Of a stretch of 64,000 nt of DNA, positions 43,604 to 52,359 are shown one piece after another. Origin of the DNA: Sanguibacter suaedae. GTDB lineage: Bacteria > Actinomycetota > Actinomycetes > Actinomycetales > Cellulomonadaceae. The notes below the pieces were generated by a model, which saw only the letters and a program-made list of their open reading frames with translations, was not told the origin of the DNA and ran no database searches. The DNA lies in assembly GCF_016342785.1 (NCBI RefSeq), contig NZ_JAEINH010000004.1:124001-188000 (forward strand), given 5' to 3'. The translations under genes were made by a program, and so were the position numbers. Within the stretch, counting starts at the first letter, position 1, and every line of letters starts with the position of its first letter.

Positions 43604-45460
43604 ATGGCTCACCTCCTGGGCGCCGACGGCCTGCGCCTCGTCGCCGGAACTCGCACCCTGCTGGACGCCGTCAGCCTCGGTATCGACGACGGGGACCGCG
43701 TGGGCGTCGTCGGCCCCAACGGTGCGGGGAAGTCGACCCTGCTGCGGCTGCTCGCCGGGACCACCACCCCCGACGACGGGCGGGTCACCCGCGTGGGTGG
43801 GCTCGACATCGGCATGCTCGACCAGCGCGACGAGCTGGTCCCCGGCCTGAGCGTCCGGGACGTCGTCCACGGCGACGCCCCCGAGCACACGTGGGCGACG
43901 GACTCCCGCATCCGGTCCGTGCACGCCGGCCTGCTCGCCGACCTCGACCTCGAGCAGAGCGCCGACGCGCTCTCCGGCGGGCAGCGCCGACGCGTCGCGC
44001 TCGCCGCGCTGCTCGTGGCCGACCACGACGTGATCTTCCTCGACGAGCCCACGAACCACCTCGACGTCGAGGGTGTCGCGTGGCTCGCGGAGCACCTGCG
44101 CGACCGGTACGCGCGCCCCGGGGCGCGGGGCGCGCTCGTCGTCGTCACCCACGACCGCTGGTTCCTCGACGCGGTCTGCACGCGCATGTGGGAGGTGACC
44201 GGCGACGGGACCGGGGCGGTCGAGGGCTACGAGGGCGGGTACGCCGCGTACGTCCTCACGCGCGCCGAGCGTGCGCGGTCGGCGGCGGTCTCCGCCGAGA
44301 AGCGCAACAACCTGCTCCGCAAGGAGCTCGCGTGGCTGCAGCGCGGCGCGCCCGCCCGGACGTCGAAGCCGAAGTTCCGGCTGGACGCCGCAGCCGCGCT
44401 CATCGCCGACGAGCCCGCCCCGCGGGACCAGCTCGAGCTCACCCGCATGGCGACCAAGCGCCTCGGCAAGGACGTGCTCGACGTCGAGTCGGTGACCATG
44501 CGGGTCCCGTCGGCGGACGGCCGACCCGACCCCGAGGGGCGCGTGCTCTTCGACGACGTCACGTGGCGCCTGGGCCCGGGGGACCGGTACGGGATCGTCG
44601 GCGTCAACGGTGCCGGGAAGACCACGCTCCTCAAGCTCCTCTCCGGCCGCGCCGAGCCCGACGCCGGCCGGGTCAAGCGTGGCAAGACCATCGACGTGGC
44701 CGAGCTCACCCAGGACGTCGACGAGCTGGACGACGTCGGGGGGTTGCGCGTCCTCGAGCTCATCGAGCGCGAGAAGCGCACCGTGGCCGTCGACGGCAAG
44801 GAGCTCACCGCCGCGCAGCTCGTGGAGCGCCTGGGCTTCACGCGTGAGCGCTCCTCCACGCTCGTCCGCGACCTCTCGGGCGGTGAGCGTCGACGTCTGC
44901 AGCTCCTGCGGCTGCTCGTCGGCGAGCCCAACGTCCTCCTCCTCGACGAGCCGACCAACGACCTCGACACGGACACCCTCGCCTCGCTCGAGGACCTCCT
45001 CGACGGGTGGCCCGGCACGCTCATCGTCGTGTCGCACGACCGGTACCTCCTCGAGCGGGTGTGCGACCGTCAGGTGGCGCTCCTCGGTGACGGCTCGCTC
45101 CGCGACCTCCCTGGGGGCGTCGAGCAGTACCTCGACCTGCGCCGCGCCGCCGTCGCAGGTGGCGCGGCTGCTGACGGGACGCCGTCGTCCGGGGCGCCCG
45201 GAGGCGCAGCACCGAGCGGGGCAGCACCGGCCGAGCGGCCGAGCGGTGCCGAGGTGCGGGCGGCCAAGAAGGAGATCAACCGCATCGAGCGACGCCTCAC
45301 GAAGATCTCCGAGCTCGAGGCGCGCATCCACGAGAAGATGGCCGCCCAGGCCACCGACGTCTCCGCCGTGACCGCGCTCGACGCTGAGCTCAGGGTGCTC
45401 GCCGACGAGAAGGAGACGCTGGAGACCGAGTGGCTCGACCACGCCGAGGTCGCGGGCTGA
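43604..45460 (+). CDS. ABC-F family ATPase
   Basis: 618 residues with two ABC domains and no membrane segments. First: GPNGAGKST (about 38), LSGGQRRR, FLDEPTNHLD. Second: GVNGAGKTT (about 336), LSGGERRR, LLDEPTNDLD. The linker between them is short and basic; a C-terminal coiled coil (about 545-618) follows an Ala/Gly/Pro linker. The Uup/EttA-like organisation implies a ribosome-associated translation factor or, less likely, an antibiotic-protection protein. ATG 43604 has GAGAGAAG upstream, 29 nt after ispE. Confidence 0.93.
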   Translation: MAHLLGADGLRLVAGTRTLLDAVSLGIDDGDRVGVVGPNGAGKSTLLRLLAGTTTPDDGRVTRVGGLDIGMLDQRDELVPGLSVRDVVHGDAPEHTWATDSRIRSVHAGLLADLDLEQSADALSGGQRRRVALAALLVADHDVIFLDEPTNHLDVEGVAWLAEHLRDRYARPGARGALVVVTHDRWFLDAVCTRMWEVTGDGTGAVEGYEGGYAAYVLTRAERARSAAVSAEKRNNLLRKELAWLQRGAPARTSKPKFRLDAAAALIADEPAPRDQLELTRMATKRLGKDVLDVESVTMRVPSADGRPDPEGRVLFDDVTWRLGPGDRYGIVGVNGAGKTTLLKLLSGRAEPDAGRVKRGKTIDVAELTQDVDELDDVGGLRVLELIEREKRTVAVDGKELTAAQLVERLGFTRERSSTLVRDLSGGERRRLQLLRLLVGEPNVLLLDEPTNDLDTDTLASLEDLLDGWPGTLIVVSHDRYLLERVCDRQVALLGDGSLRDLPGGVEQYLDLRRAAVAGGAAADGTPSSGAPGGAAPSGAAPAERPSGAEVRAAKKEINRIERRLTKISELEARIHEKMAAQATDVSAVTALDAELRVLADEKETLETEWLDHAEVAG

Positions 45461-45462
45461 CC

Positions 45463-45488
45463 GTCGCCCGCCCGGTCGAGCGGGCGAC
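45463..45488. terminator. Hairpin between ABC-F and marR genes
   Basis: 9-bp stem GTCGCCCGC (45463-45471) with GCGGGCGAC (45480-45488), 8-nt loop, in the 51-nt gap between convergent genes. Confidence 0.6.
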
Positions 45489-45511
45489 CTCCGGACGGCG
45501 GTCCGTGCTGC

Positions 45512-46024
45512 TCAGGTGAGGCTGTCGAACTGCGCCACGAGACGGCGCAGGAGGTCCGCGATCGCGGGCTGGTCCTGCGCGTCGAGGACGGACAGCACCT
45601 GGTGCTCGACGTCGAGGAGGTCGCTGAACGCGGCGTCCACGCGTTCCCCGCCCTCCGTCGTGAGGTGGACGAGGACGCCGCGCCGGTCGGCGGGCGAGGG
45701 CTGCCGCACCACGAGGCCCCGCGTCTCGAGGCGGTCGATGCGATTGGTCATGGTGCCGCTCGTGACCATGGTCTGCGTGACGAGCGTCCCCGGGGAGAGC
45801 GAGAACGGCGCGCCCGCACGGCGCAGCGCAGCGAGGACGTCGAACTCCCACGGCTCGAGGTGGTGGCGTGCGAACGCCCCGCGGCGTGCCGTGTCGAGGT
45901 GCCGGTCGAGGCGGCTCACCCGGGAGAGGACGGCGAGCGGCGTGACGTCGAGGTCGGGGCGGACTCGACGCCACGCCGCGATGATGCGGTCGACCTCGTC
46001 CTCGTGCGGCTGCTCGGACTCCAT
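45512..46024 (-). CDS. MarR-family regulator
   Basis: 170 residues. The winged helix (about 55-130) has FDVLAALRRAG, TMTNRIDRLETRGLVVRQPS and ADRRGVLVHLT. An N-terminal acidic stretch (ESEQPHEDEVDRI) precedes the dimerisation helix. The palindrome CTTGACGTCAAG lies 13 nt upstream of its ATG and fits a MarR dimer. The transporter it may once have controlled survives only as a fragment immediately upstream. Confidence 0.93.
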   Translation of the reverse strand: MESEQPHEDEVDRIIAAWRRVRPDLDVTPLAVLSRVSRLDRHLDTARRGAFARHHLEPWEFDVLAALRRAGAPFSLSPGTLVTQTMVTSGTMTNRIDRLETRGLVVRQPSPADRRGVLVHLTTEGGERVDAAFSDLLDVEHQVLSVLDAQDQPAIADLLRRLVAQFDSLT

Positions 46025-46036
46025 GGTCCGAGATTA

Positions 46037-46048
46037 CTTGACGTCAAG
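46037..46048. promoter_or_regulatory. MarR-type palindromic operator
   Basis: CTTGACGTCAAG, a perfect 12-bp palindrome with TTGA/TCAA half-sites typical of MarR boxes, between the ABC fragment and marR. Confidence 0.65.
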
Positions 46049-46075
46049 AGACCTCGACGACGGTGCCGGACGTGG

Positions 46076-46232
46076 TCAGGCCGCGCGGAACGCGTCCTCG
46101 ATCCGGACGCGGCTCCCGGTGACGAGCGGCGACGTGGACGGCAGGTAGGAGAGCCAGAGCACCAGCGGGTTCTCCGAGGCCCAGGGTGCCCCCGTAGGAC
46201 TTGGACAGCCTGTCGATCTCGAGAGCGGGCAT
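46076..46232 (-). pseudogene. Remnant of an ABC transporter (ATPase start joined to permease end)
   Basis: With GAGGAG upstream, the frame opens MPALEIDRLSKSYGGT, the exact beginning of an ABC ATPase, then loses similarity after about 18 codons. A shifted frame then reads ENPLVLWLSYLPSTSPLV and ends RIEDAFRAA at 46076, resembling the end of an ABC-2 (NatB-like) permease. Most of both genes is missing, so an internal deletion fused their ends out of frame. The residual frame can encode only about 62 residues. Confidence 0.65.
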
Positions 46233-46262
46233 GGTGCTCCTCGTCGGGCGTGCGGTGCCGTG

Positions 46263-46964
46263 TCAGGTGCGGGCGGCCGGCGCGTCCCGGTCGTGCCGAT
46301 CGTCCCGGTCGGGCCGGTCCGGCCGGTCGGGTGCGGTGGCGCGCAGGGCCGGCTGCTCCTCGAGCCCGGAGAGGCCGTTCCACGCGAGGTTCACGAGGTG
46401 CGCGGCGACCTCGGCCTTCCCGGGGCTGCGCGCGTCGAGCCAGTGCTGACCGGTGAGCGCGACCATGCCCACGAGCATCTGCGCGTAGATGGGCGCGATC
46501 CGCGGGTCGAGGGCGCGCCGCTGGAACTGGTCGGCGAGGAGGTGCTCCACCTGGGTGGCGACGTCGCCGATGAGGCTCGAGAACGTGCCGGTGGCCTGGG
46601 CGACGGGCGAGTCGCGGACGAGGATGCGGAACCCGTCCTCGGACGTCTCGATGTAGGTGAGCAGCGCGAGGGCGGTGCGCTCGAGCAGCACCTTCGGGTG
46701 CCCACCCGCCGTGAGGGCACCGGTGAGCGCCGCGGTGAGGCCCTCGATCTCCCGGTCCACCACGACCGCGTAGATGCCCTCCTTGCCCCCGAAGTGCTCG
46801 TAGACGACCGGCTTGGAGACCTGCGCGCGCGACGCGATCTCCTCGACGCTCGTGCCCTCGAACCCCTTCTGGGCGAAGAGCGCCCGGCTCACGGCGAGCA
46901 GCTGCTCGCGGCGCTCCTTGGCCGTCATCCGGGACCGGGGGGAGCGTTTGCTGTCGGAGGCCAC
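46263..46964 (-). CDS. TetR-family regulator
   Basis: 233 residues. The N-terminal helix-turn-helix (about 13-60) has RREQLLAVSRALFAQKGFEG, TSVEEIASRAQVS and KPVVYEHFGGKEGIYA. The C-terminal ligand domain has HLVNLAWNGLSGLE, and a Arg/Asp-rich tail ends the protein. GTG 46964 is chosen; ATG 46928 (MTAKERR) is the alternative. Targets unknown; the adjacent ABC remnant on the same strand may have been in its operon. Confidence 0.9.
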   Translation of the reverse strand: MASDSKRSPRSRMTAKERREQLLAVSRALFAQKGFEGTSVEEIASRAQVSKPVVYEHFGGKEGIYAVVVDREIEGLTAALTGALTAGGHPKVLLERTALALLTYIETSEDGFRILVRDSPVAQATGTFSSLIGDVATQVEHLLADQFQRRALDPRIAPIYAQMLVGMVALTGQHWLDARSPGKAEVAAHLVNLAWNGLSGLEEQPALRATAPDRPDRPDRDDRHDRDAPAART

Positions 46965-47113
46965 CCGACCATCATGCCGGACGTCCTGCGCGGACGTTTG
47001 GTGCTCGTCGAAATCCTGGCAGAATGAGCGGCGGACCCGCGGGCCCGGCGGTGACCGTGCCGCACGCACGAGCCGTGCGGCGGCCACGGGACCCACCGGT
47101 GCACCGGTGTCGT

Positions 47114-47185
47114 TCCGCCTTGGTGTAATCGGCAGCACAAGGGTTTTTGGTGCCTTTAGTCCAGGTTCGAGTCCTGGGGGCGGAG
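47114..47185 (+). tRNA. tRNA-Gln (anticodon TTG)
   Basis: Acceptor TCCGCCT with GGGCGGA, D-arm TGGTGTAATCGGCAGCA, anticodon loop TTTTGGT in an AGGGT/GCCTT stem, T-loop GTTCGAGTC. The 3' CCA is not encoded. glmU begins 58 nt downstream. Confidence 0.95.
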
Positions 47186-47243
47186 CTGCGTCACGTACCG
47201 TGATGCGCAACAGCAGATGATCTCGAGCACCCGGGAGTCCTAC

Positions 47244-48902
47244 GTGACCACCGCTCAACCCGCAGCCGTCGTCGTCCTCGCCGCAGGGGAGGGGACGCGG
47301 ATGCGGTCTGCTACCCCCAAGGTCCTTCACACCCTCGCGGGGCGCACCATGCTCGGGCACGCCCTCGCCGCCGCCCGGGGGCTCGACCCCCGGCGCGTCG
47401 CGGTGGTCGTCCGGCACGAGCGGGACCTCGTCGCCGCGCACGCCACGAGCGTCGACCCCTCCGTCCTCGTCGTCGACCAGGACGACGTTCCCGGCACCGG
47501 TCGCGCCGTGCAGTGCGCCCTGGGTGTCCTCGACGCCGCAGCGCACGCCCAGGCCGCGCAGGCCGGCATCCCCGAAGGCGAGGAGGGCCGCGGCGTCGGC
47601 GACGGCGTCCAGGGTGCCGTCGTCGTCATCGCCGGCGACGTGCCGCTGCTCGACTCCGAGACCCTCGCGCAGCTCCTCGCCGCGCACACCGCGGACTCCA
47701 ACGCCGTCACCGTGCTCACCACCGAGGTGGACGACCCCACGGGGTACGGGCGCATCGTCCGTGACCCCGGCACCGGCGAGGTCCTGTCGATCGTCGAGGA
47801 GCGCGACGCCGACGACGTCCAGCGCGCCGTCCGCGAGATCAACTCCTCGATCTACGTCTTCGACGCCGCCGTCCTGCGCCACGGCCTCGCCAACCTCGGG
47901 CGGGACAACGCCCAGGGCGAGGTCTACCTCACCGACGTCCTCGCGATCGCCCGGTCGCAGGGCGGGGCGGTCCGTGCGCTGCGCACCGACGACCCCGTCC
48001 TCGTCGAGGGCGTCAACGACCGCGCCCAGCTCGCCGTGCTCCGCGCCGAGCTCAACCGCCGCGTCCTCGCCGACTGGATGGCCGCGGGCGTCACCGTCGT
48101 CGACCCCGCCACCACCTGGGTCGACGTCGACGTCGAGCTCGAGCGGGACGTCACCCTCCTGCCCGGGACCCAGCTCCACGGGACCACGGTCGTCCGCGAG
48201 GGCGCGACCGTCGGTCCCGACACCACGCTCACCGACGTCGAGGTCGGCGTCCACGCGACCGTCGTCCGCACCCACGGCAGCAGCTCCGTCATCGGTGACG
48301 ACGCCACCGTGGGCCCCTTCGCCTACCTGCGCCCCGGCACCGTCCTCGGCACCGCCGGGAAGATCGGGACGTTCGTCGAGACCAAGAACGCCACCATCGG
48401 GGACGGCTCCAAGGTGCCCCACCTGTCCTACGTGGGCGACGCCACCATCGGCGAGCACACCAACATCGGCGCCGCCACGATCTTCGTCAACTACGACGGC
48501 GTGAAGAAGCACCGCTCGACCGTCGGCTCGTTCTCGCGCACCGGTGCCGACAACCTCTTCGTCGCGCCCGTCCACCTCGGCGACGGCGTCTACACGGCCG
48601 CGGGCTCCGTCATCCGCAACGACGTGCCCTCCGGCGCGCTCGCCGTCTCCGCCGGGACGCAGCGCAACATCGAGGGCTGGGTGGAGCGTCGCCGTCCCGG
48701 CACCGACGCCGCCCACGCCGCCGAGCGCATGCGCCTCGAGACGCAGGGCGACGCCTCGACGCTCGGCGCCCAGGCGCGCGCCGAGCGCGCGCTCGCCGAC
48801 CACCAGGCCACGCTCCCCGTGCCCAGCCCACCGACCGCCACCCCGGACCAGGCAGCGCCGTTGCCTGCGACGGGCGGCACCACCGAAGGACACCGCGACT
48901 GA
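47244..48902 (+). CDS. glmU: Bifunctional GlmU: UDP-GlcNAc pyrophosphorylase and GlcN-1-P acetyltransferase
   Basis: 552 residues; makes UDP-GlcNAc for peptidoglycan. The N-terminal uridylyltransferase begins [17 protein letters not shown] (about 9-25) with GDVPLL and TGYGRI; the left-handed beta-helix acetyltransferase starts near residue 255 with hexapeptide repeats and contains FVETKNA, LSYVGDA and NYDGVKKH. The C-terminal 70 residues are a disordered Pro/Ala tail. GTG 47244 has GGGAG 7 nt upstream; an in-frame ATG at 47217 lacks one. The stop overlaps the prs ATG. Confidence 0.96.
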   Translation: MTTAQPAAVVVLAAGEGTRMRSATPKVLHTLAGRTMLGHALAAARGLDPRRVAVVVRHERDLVAAHATSVDPSVLVVDQDDVPGTGRAVQCALGVLDAAAHAQAAQAGIPEGEEGRGVGDGVQGAVVVIAGDVPLLDSETLAQLLAAHTADSNAVTVLTTEVDDPTGYGRIVRDPGTGEVLSIVEERDADDVQRAVREINSSIYVFDAAVLRHGLANLGRDNAQGEVYLTDVLAIARSQGGAVRALRTDDPVLVEGVNDRAQLAVLRAELNRRVLADWMAAGVTVVDPATTWVDVDVELERDVTLLPGTQLHGTTVVREGATVGPDTTLTDVEVGVHATVVRTHGSSSVIGDDATVGPFAYLRPGTVLGTAGKIGTFVETKNATIGDGSKVPHLSYVGDATIGEHTNIGAATIFVNYDGVKKHRSTVGSFSRTGADNLFVAPVHLGDGVYTAAGSVIRNDVPSGALAVSAGTQRNIEGWVERRRPGTDAAHAAERMRLETQGDASTLGAQARAERALADHQATLPVPSPPTATPDQAAPLPATGGTTEGHRD

Positions 48903-49888
48903 TGACCACCGGAATCGTCTCCCCCGACGGCGAGAAGCGCCTCGTCTTCGTCTCCGGGAGGGCTCACGCGGAGCTCGCCAAGGACGTCGCCCGCGAGCTC
49001 GGCACCGAGCTCGTCCCCACCACCGCGTACGACTTCGCGAACGGCGAGATCTACGTGCGCTTCGGCGAGAGCGTCCGTGGCGCCGACGTCTTCGTGCTCC
49101 AGTCGCACACGGCTCCGATCAACCAGTGGATCATGGAGCAGCTCATCATGGTCGACGCCCTCAAGCGGGCGTCCGCGAAGACCATCACCGTGGTGCTGCC
49201 CTTCTACGGCTACGCGCGCCAGGACAAGAAGCACCGTGGGCGCGAGCCGATCTCCGCGCGCCTCATGGCGGACCTGTTCAAGACGGCCGGCGCTGACCGC
49301 CTCATGAGCGTGGACCTCCACACCGCCCAGGCGCAGGGTTTCTTCGACGGCCCCGTCGACCACCTGTGGGCCATGCCCATGCTCACCGACTACGTGCGCA
49401 CCCGGGTGGACGTCTCCAACGTCACGGTCGTGTCGCCCGACGCCGGCCGCATCCGCGTCGCGGAGCAGTGGGCCGCGAAGCTCGGTGACGCCCCGCTCGC
49501 GTTCATCCACAAGACCCGCGACGTCAACGTGCCCAACCAGTCGGTCGCGAACCGCGTGGTCGGTGACGTCGAGGGCCGCAGCTGCGTCCTCGTCGACGAC
49601 CTCATCGACACCGGTGGCACCATCGCCGCCGCGGTGAAGGTGCTCATGGACGCCGGCGCCAAGGACGTCATCGTCGCCGCGACCCACGGCGTGCTCTCCG
49701 ACCCGGCGGCGCAGCGCCTCCAGGAGTGCGGGGCGCGCGAGGTCGTCGTCACCGACACCCTGCCGATCGCCCCGGACAAGGCGTTCGACAAGCTCACCGT
49801 GCTGTCCATCGCGCCGCTGCTCGCCCGGGCCATCCGCGAGGTGTTCGACGACGGGTCCGTGACGTCCCTGTTCGACGGGAACGCCTGA
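48902..49888 (+). CDS. prs: Ribose-phosphate pyrophosphokinase
   Basis: 328 residues; ribose-5-phosphate plus ATP to PRPP for nucleotides, His and Trp. The flexible-loop motif RQDKKHRGREPISARL, SVDLHTAQAQGFF metal site, VSPDAGRIR and the PRPP-binding VLVDDLIDTGGT are all present. The ATG overlaps the glmU stop (TGATG), a widespread Gram-positive pair. Confidence 0.97.
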   Translation: MTTGIVSPDGEKRLVFVSGRAHAELAKDVARELGTELVPTTAYDFANGEIYVRFGESVRGADVFVLQSHTAPINQWIMEQLIMVDALKRASAKTITVVLPFYGYARQDKKHRGREPISARLMADLFKTAGADRLMSVDLHTAQAQGFFDGPVDHLWAMPMLTDYVRTRVDVSNVTVVSPDAGRIRVAEQWAAKLGDAPLAFIHKTRDVNVPNQSVANRVVGDVEGRSCVLVDDLIDTGGTIAAAVKVLMDAGAKDVIVAATHGVLSDPAAQRLQECGAREVVVTDTLPIAPDKAFDKLTVLSIAPLLARAIREVFDDGSVTSLFDGNA

Positions 49889-49922
49889 CCCGCGGGGTTC
49901 GACGCGACCCGCCGTCGGCGGG

Positions 49923-49928
49923 TACAGT
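49923..49928 (+). promoter_or_regulatory. -10 box of the rplY transcript
   Basis: TACAGT, with TTCGAC 19 nt upstream as a loose -35. A short hairpin CCCGCC-GTC-GGCGGG (49908-49922) ends just before it and may terminate prs. Confidence 0.5.
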
Positions 49929-49934
49929 AGCCAG

Positions 49935-50176
49935 GTTGCCTCGGCGAGGGACGTCTGACGGGCCGGATCACCGGTTCGTGCAAGCCCAGCGATGGGCCAG
50001 ATGGTCAGCAGACCTCCGTTATCGACTGGGCGGTCGCTCCCGCGCGTCCGTCACGTGTCCCGCGCCGATGCAGCCGCCCGTCACCCGGAGAGGTCGCTTC
50101 CGATCCTCAACCCCTCCGGATGACAGCCGACGGTCTCCCACTGGCTGCCGGCCCATCAACATCCCTGGAGTTCCAC
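49935..50176 (+). ncRNA. Structured leader of ribosomal protein L25 mRNA
   Basis: About 240 nt without an extended conserved frame. Small hairpins are visible: CCTC-GGC-GAGG, GCCCA-GCGA-TGGGC (GNRA tetraloop, 49984-49997) and GGTC-AGCA-GACC. Autogenous control of ribosomal proteins through such leaders is common; L25 binding to its own leader is a hypothesis here. Confidence 0.45.
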
Positions 50177-50803
50177 GTGTCTGAGATCAAGCTCGCCGCC
50201 GAGGCCCGCACCGAGTTCGGCAAGGGCGCCGCCCGCCGCATCCGCCGCAACGACCAGATCCCCGCCGTCCTCTACGGGCACGGCACCGCGCCGCTGCACG
50301 TGACGCTGCCGGGTCACGAGACGATGCTCGCGCTCAAGCACGCGAACGCGCTCTTCCGCATCGACCTCGACGAGACCTCCGAGCTCGCGATCGTCAAGGA
50401 CGTCCAGCGTGACCCGGTCAAGAACGTCATCGAGCACGTCGACCTCCTCATCGTGAAGACCGGCGAGAAGGTCAGCGTCGAGATCGCCGTGAACGTCGTC
50501 GGCGAGTCCGCCCCCGGCACCATCCACATCGTCGAGAACCAGACGCTGTCCATCGAGGCCGAGGCGACGCACCTCCCCGAGTCGATCGACGTGTCCATCG
50601 CGGGCCTGCCCGCCGGGTCGTACGTCCGTGCCGGTGACGTCGCGCTCCCCGAGGGCTCCGTCCTCGAGGGCGACGCCGAGCAGACGATCGTGTCGATCAC
50701 CACGCCGCAGGACAACTCCGCGGACGACGCGGCTGCCGCCGAGGTCGCCGCAGGGCAGTCCGCCGCCGCTGCTGCCGCCGCGGACACCGCAGCCGGCCTC
50801 TGA
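50177..50803 (+). CDS. rplY: 50S ribosomal protein L25 (CTC family)
   Basis: 208 residues: the 5S-rRNA-binding L25 domain (about 4-92, EIKLAAEARTEFGKGAARRI, AVLYGHG, FRIDLD) plus the TL5/CTC beta domain (about 100-185), and an Ala-rich acidic tail. GTG follows TGGAG by 6 nt. It sits between prs and pth as in most actinobacteria, with its own promoter and leader. Confidence 0.96.
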   Translation: MSEIKLAAEARTEFGKGAARRIRRNDQIPAVLYGHGTAPLHVTLPGHETMLALKHANALFRIDLDETSELAIVKDVQRDPVKNVIEHVDLLIVKTGEKVSVEIAVNVVGESAPGTIHIVENQTLSIEAEATHLPESIDVSIAGLPAGSYVRAGDVALPEGSVLEGDAEQTIVSITTPQDNSADDAAAAEVAAGQSAAAAAAADTAAGL

Positions 50804-50846
50804 CGCCACGCGCCGCCGCCCTGTGCGGCGGTCGGAGCCCGCTCCA

Positions 50847-50880
50847 GGAGCGCCCGGTACCGTATGGTGCCGGGCGCTCC
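50847..50880 (+). terminator. Terminator after rplY
   Basis: 15-bp stem with one G-T pair (50847-50861 with 50866-50880) and GTAT loop, 44 nt past the stop. Confidence 0.75.
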
Positions 50881-50924
50881 GGCGTTCCCGAGCGCCCCAG
50901 ACCCAGACAAGGACCTGACCTCCC

Positions 50925-51533
50925 ATGACCGATCAGCTGTGGCTCGTCGTCGGCCTCGGCAACCCCGGCCCCCAGTACGCCGGGAACCGCCACAACGTGG
51001 GCCACATGGTGCTCGACGTGCTCGCCGGACGGACCGGCGCACGGTTCAGCACCCACCGTTCGCGGGCCGCCGTCGCCGAGGCGCGGCTCGGTGTCCTGCC
51101 CGGAGGCGTCCCCGGGCCCCGGGTCGTCCTCGCCAAGCCGAGCACCTACATGAACACCTCCGGTGGGCCCGTCGCCGGGCTCGCCCAGTACTTCCAGGTG
51201 GCGCCCGACCACGTGCTCGTCGTCCACGACGAGGTCGACATCCCCTTCGGTGACGTCCGGTGCAAGTCCGGGGGCGGCGAGGGCGGTCACAACGGCCTGC
51301 GTGACATCACCAAGTCGCTCGGCACCCGGGACTACGTGCGTGTCCGCGCCGGGGTCGGGCGTCCTCCTGGTCGCATGGAGACCGCCGACCACGTCCTGCG
51401 GGACTTCTCGGGGAGCGAGCGCAAGGAGCTCCCGTTCCTCCTGGACGATGCGGCCGACGCCACGGAGATGATCCTCACCGAGGGTCTGCTGGCAGCGCAG
51501 GGCAGGTTCCACGCCCCGCGGGACGGTCGCTGA
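50925..51533 (+). CDS. pth: Peptidyl-tRNA hydrolase
   Basis: 202 residues; frees tRNA from dropped-off peptidyl-tRNA. [19 protein letters not shown] carries the catalytic His and N-terminal Asn, PSTYMNTSG and [14 protein letters not shown] the catalytic Asp, and [13 protein letters not shown] the substrate loop. ATG 50925 follows GACCT-rich sequence without a strong Shine-Dalgarno. Confidence 0.96.
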   Translation: MTDQLWLVVGLGNPGPQYAGNRHNVGHMVLDVLAGRTGARFSTHRSRAAVAEARLGVLPGGVPGPRVVLAKPSTYMNTSGGPVAGLAQYFQVAPDHVLVVHDEVDIPFGDVRCKSGGGEGGHNGLRDITKSLGTRDYVRVRAGVGRPPGRMETADHVLRDFSGSERKELPFLLDDAADATEMILTEGLLAAQGRFHAPRDGR

Positions 51534-51639
51534 GAGGGCTCGTCCCGCCGCCGCGGGAGAGGTGCATGCGCGTCCCACCTGCGGTGACACGTCCCCGGGG
51601 GTGCCGCAGGGGCGCCATGTAGCGCTACGCTCTGGCGTC

Positions 51640-52335
51640 ATGGGGGAGGGCGGCGCCCGGACGGCGCACAGCAGCGGACCGGGCTCCGTCGTGCCCTCGG
51701 GGCGCGACGGCGAGGTCGTCGTCGAGGTGGAGCGGCCCGGGTCACCCGTGCTGTTCGGCGTGTGCGCCATGGCGGTCGCCGCGGCGGCCGTCGCTCTCCA
51801 CGTCGATCTCGTGTCCCTCCACTCCGCGGGGGTCCTGTACTACCGGTGGGGCGTGAGCAGCGTCGACGTCGAGGTGCTGGCTCTGGCCGCCTCCGTCCCG
51901 GCGCTCGTCGTCGCGGTGTGCGCCCTGCTCCCGCCGGCCGTGCGTCTGGTCCGTCCCACCTGGGCCCGCGTGGCGCTCGGGACGTTGTGCGCCGTGCTGG
52001 TGACCGCCGGCGCGTTCGCGGCGGGTGGTCTTGCCATGTACACGGCGGTCGTCCAGGGACGGGACATGGTCCTCATCGCGTCGCCCGACGAGGACCGCAC
52101 CCTTCTCGTGCACAACCGGTCGGTCCTGCACGCCGGACGCCACGACCTGTACGAGGGGGTCGGTGGCGGGCGGTTCGAGTCGCGCGCCACCCTGCGCACC
52201 GCCGACGGGTACGACCCGTTCATGCGGCGCGACTACACGATCGACTGGCACGACGGCTCGGCGACCCTCGCCTACCGCGACGACGCGGGGTGGCACGAGG
52301 AGGAGGTCGCTCTCGCGTCGCCGCTGGTGCCGTGA
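51640..52335 (+). CDS. Membrane protein of unknown function
   Basis: 231 residues, not recognised. Three hydrophobic helices (about 36-57, 75-100, 108-133) and an extracytoplasmic C-terminal part (about 140-231) rich in charged and aromatic residues (DGYDPFMRRDYTIDWHDGSA). ATG has TACGCT 8 nt upstream, one longer than the usual leaderless spacing. Lies between pth and a convergent glycosyltransferase gene. Confidence 0.7.
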   Translation: MGEGGARTAHSSGPGSVVPSGRDGEVVVEVERPGSPVLFGVCAMAVAAAAVALHVDLVSLHSAGVLYYRWGVSSVDVEVLALAASVPALVVAVCALLPPAVRLVRPTWARVALGTLCAVLVTAGAFAAGGLAMYTAVVQGRDMVLIASPDEDRTLLVHNRSVLHAGRHDLYEGVGGGRFESRATLRTADGYDPFMRRDYTIDWHDGSATLAYRDDAGWHEEEVALASPLVP

Positions 52336-52359
52336 CCCGCGGGCCGCGGGCCGGTGGTC

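Noticed and set aside
46970-48893. Long minus-strand open frame across glmU, in frame with the tetR gene
   Set aside because: Antisense shadow of glmU; the TetR protein clearly begins near 46964.
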